In this document: in pieces, positions 63,610 through 64,000 of the stretch
How the letters are laid out: the number at the start of each line of letters is the position of its first letter
Numbering within the stretch: the stretch's first letter is position 1
Source: Chryseobacterium tructae
GTDB lineage: Bacteria; Bacteroidota; Bacteroidia; Flavobacteriales; Weeksellaceae
Assembly (NCBI RefSeq): GCF_030409875.1
Contig: NZ_JAUFQR010000001.1
Location: 1,860,001-1,924,000, forward strand
Length of the DNA stretch: 64,000 bases
Direction of reading: 5' to 3'
The notes under the pieces: generated by a model
Told to the model about the DNA's origin: nothing
Seen by the model: only the letters and a program-made list of their open reading frames with translations
Databases searched by the model: none
Made by a program: the position numbers and the translations under genes

Positions 63610-64000
63610 TTATTTATTCTGAGATTGTAACCAAGTAAGCATTGTATCCATCCCAACTAAATTATTTTCTGCCAATAATTCTGTTGCTTTTTGAAGTTCT
63701 CCTTTTTATAATTGAAGAATGATATTTTCGCGTTGATTGCTGGATTTTTCAACTGTTTTGTTCATTGCCATATAAGCATATTCATAGCGTTGCGATTGGC
63801 GTTGCAAGGTTTTTATCATTTTTAAAAGTCTTTGATTTGGACAATTGGAAATCAATAATAAATGCCAGCTCTCGTCTAATTCAACTATTTCTTTAGGAGA
63901 TTTAGAATTGATAATTTTTAGGTTAATTTCATTCAGTTCTTCCAAAACTTTTTTATCCGGAACTCCTGATAATTCTAAAGCAAACGATTCTAATCTCGCT
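63610..64000 (-). pseudogene. GntR-family (FCD-domain) regulator, 3' part, in-frame stop, runs off the window
   Basis: Open from the window edge to a TAA at 63708-63706: A-R-L-E-S-F-A-L-E-L-S-G, then D-E-S-W-H-L-L-L-I-S-N-C-P-N-Q-R-L, the FCD effector-binding domain with its metal-ligand His. Beyond the stop, the same frame continues with K-G-E-L-Q-K-A-T-E-L-L-A-E-N-N-L to 63610, the expected final helix. A single G-to-T change (GAA to TAA) would explain it. The HTH part lies outside the window. Confidence 0.75.

Overview
The window looks like chromosomal DNA of a Chryseobacterium-like bacterium (Bacteroidota, Flavobacteriales, Weeksellaceae). The evidence is AT-rich sequence, Bacteroidota promoters with a -7 element TAnnTTTG, lipoproteins with a Cys followed by Ser/Asp, many secreted proteins opening with the Q-V-G-I-N fibre motif, a grasp-with-spasm peptide cluster, LytTR two-component genes and dispersed hairpin repeats. 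I see no rRNA, tRNA, CRISPR array or intact insertion sequence.

Layout. 0-11.8 kb: an AraC regulator beside an outer-membrane protein, secreted hydrolases, a GT14 glycosyltransferase, a cold-shock RNA helicase plus CspA, small secreted proteins separated by copies of a hairpin repeat, a surface beta-lactamase-fold lipoprotein and a patatin. 11.9-16.7 kb: an AT-rich accessory island (HEPN-like protein, FRG-domain protein, GNAT, unknowns, an XRE regulator with a perfect 24-bp operator palindrome). 17-31 kb: a fibre protein, a double GNAT, LysR, a tyrosinase/DUF2182 pair, a CREST-like membrane hydrolase, a PIG-L deacetylase / 34-aa membrane protein / sodium:solute symporter / DUF2911 operon and a hydrolase. 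31.6-41.2 kb: two copies of a module in which a membrane-spanning TPR-HTH regulator is followed by secreted fibre proteins with C1q-like C-termini, plus a two-gene HTH module. Four promoters here share one architecture. 41.6-46.3 kb: an epoxide-hydrolase-like protein and a CPBP protease / DUF5694 / LytS / LytTR operon. 46.7-50 kb: a ribosomal peptide cluster (XRE, 53-aa precursor, ATP-grasp, SPASM protein). 52-61.5 kb: a redox/quinone-type cluster (AraC remnant, flavodoxins, Cys-nucleophile hydrolases, cupin, SDRs, bestrophin, MdaB-like reductase) in which four transcription units carry the same 21-bp-spaced direct-repeat operator exactly 22 nt upstream of the -7 element. 61.9-64 kb: a truncated copy of the HTH module next to a truncated serine hydrolase, an aspartyl protease and a GntR gene with an in-frame stop.

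Two points guide use of this annotation. First, eleven loci (ten convincing) are each broken by what looks like exactly one missing base in a homopolymer, with no compensating insertions anywhere. Residual long-read consensus errors explain this best, so most 'pseudogenes' here may be intact in the cell. Second, the strongest candidates for undescribed biology are regulatory: the fibre-module promoter (GAGGG, 32-33 nt, TTCATTTG) with its TPR-HTH regulators, and the 21-bp direct-repeat operator of the redox cluster.
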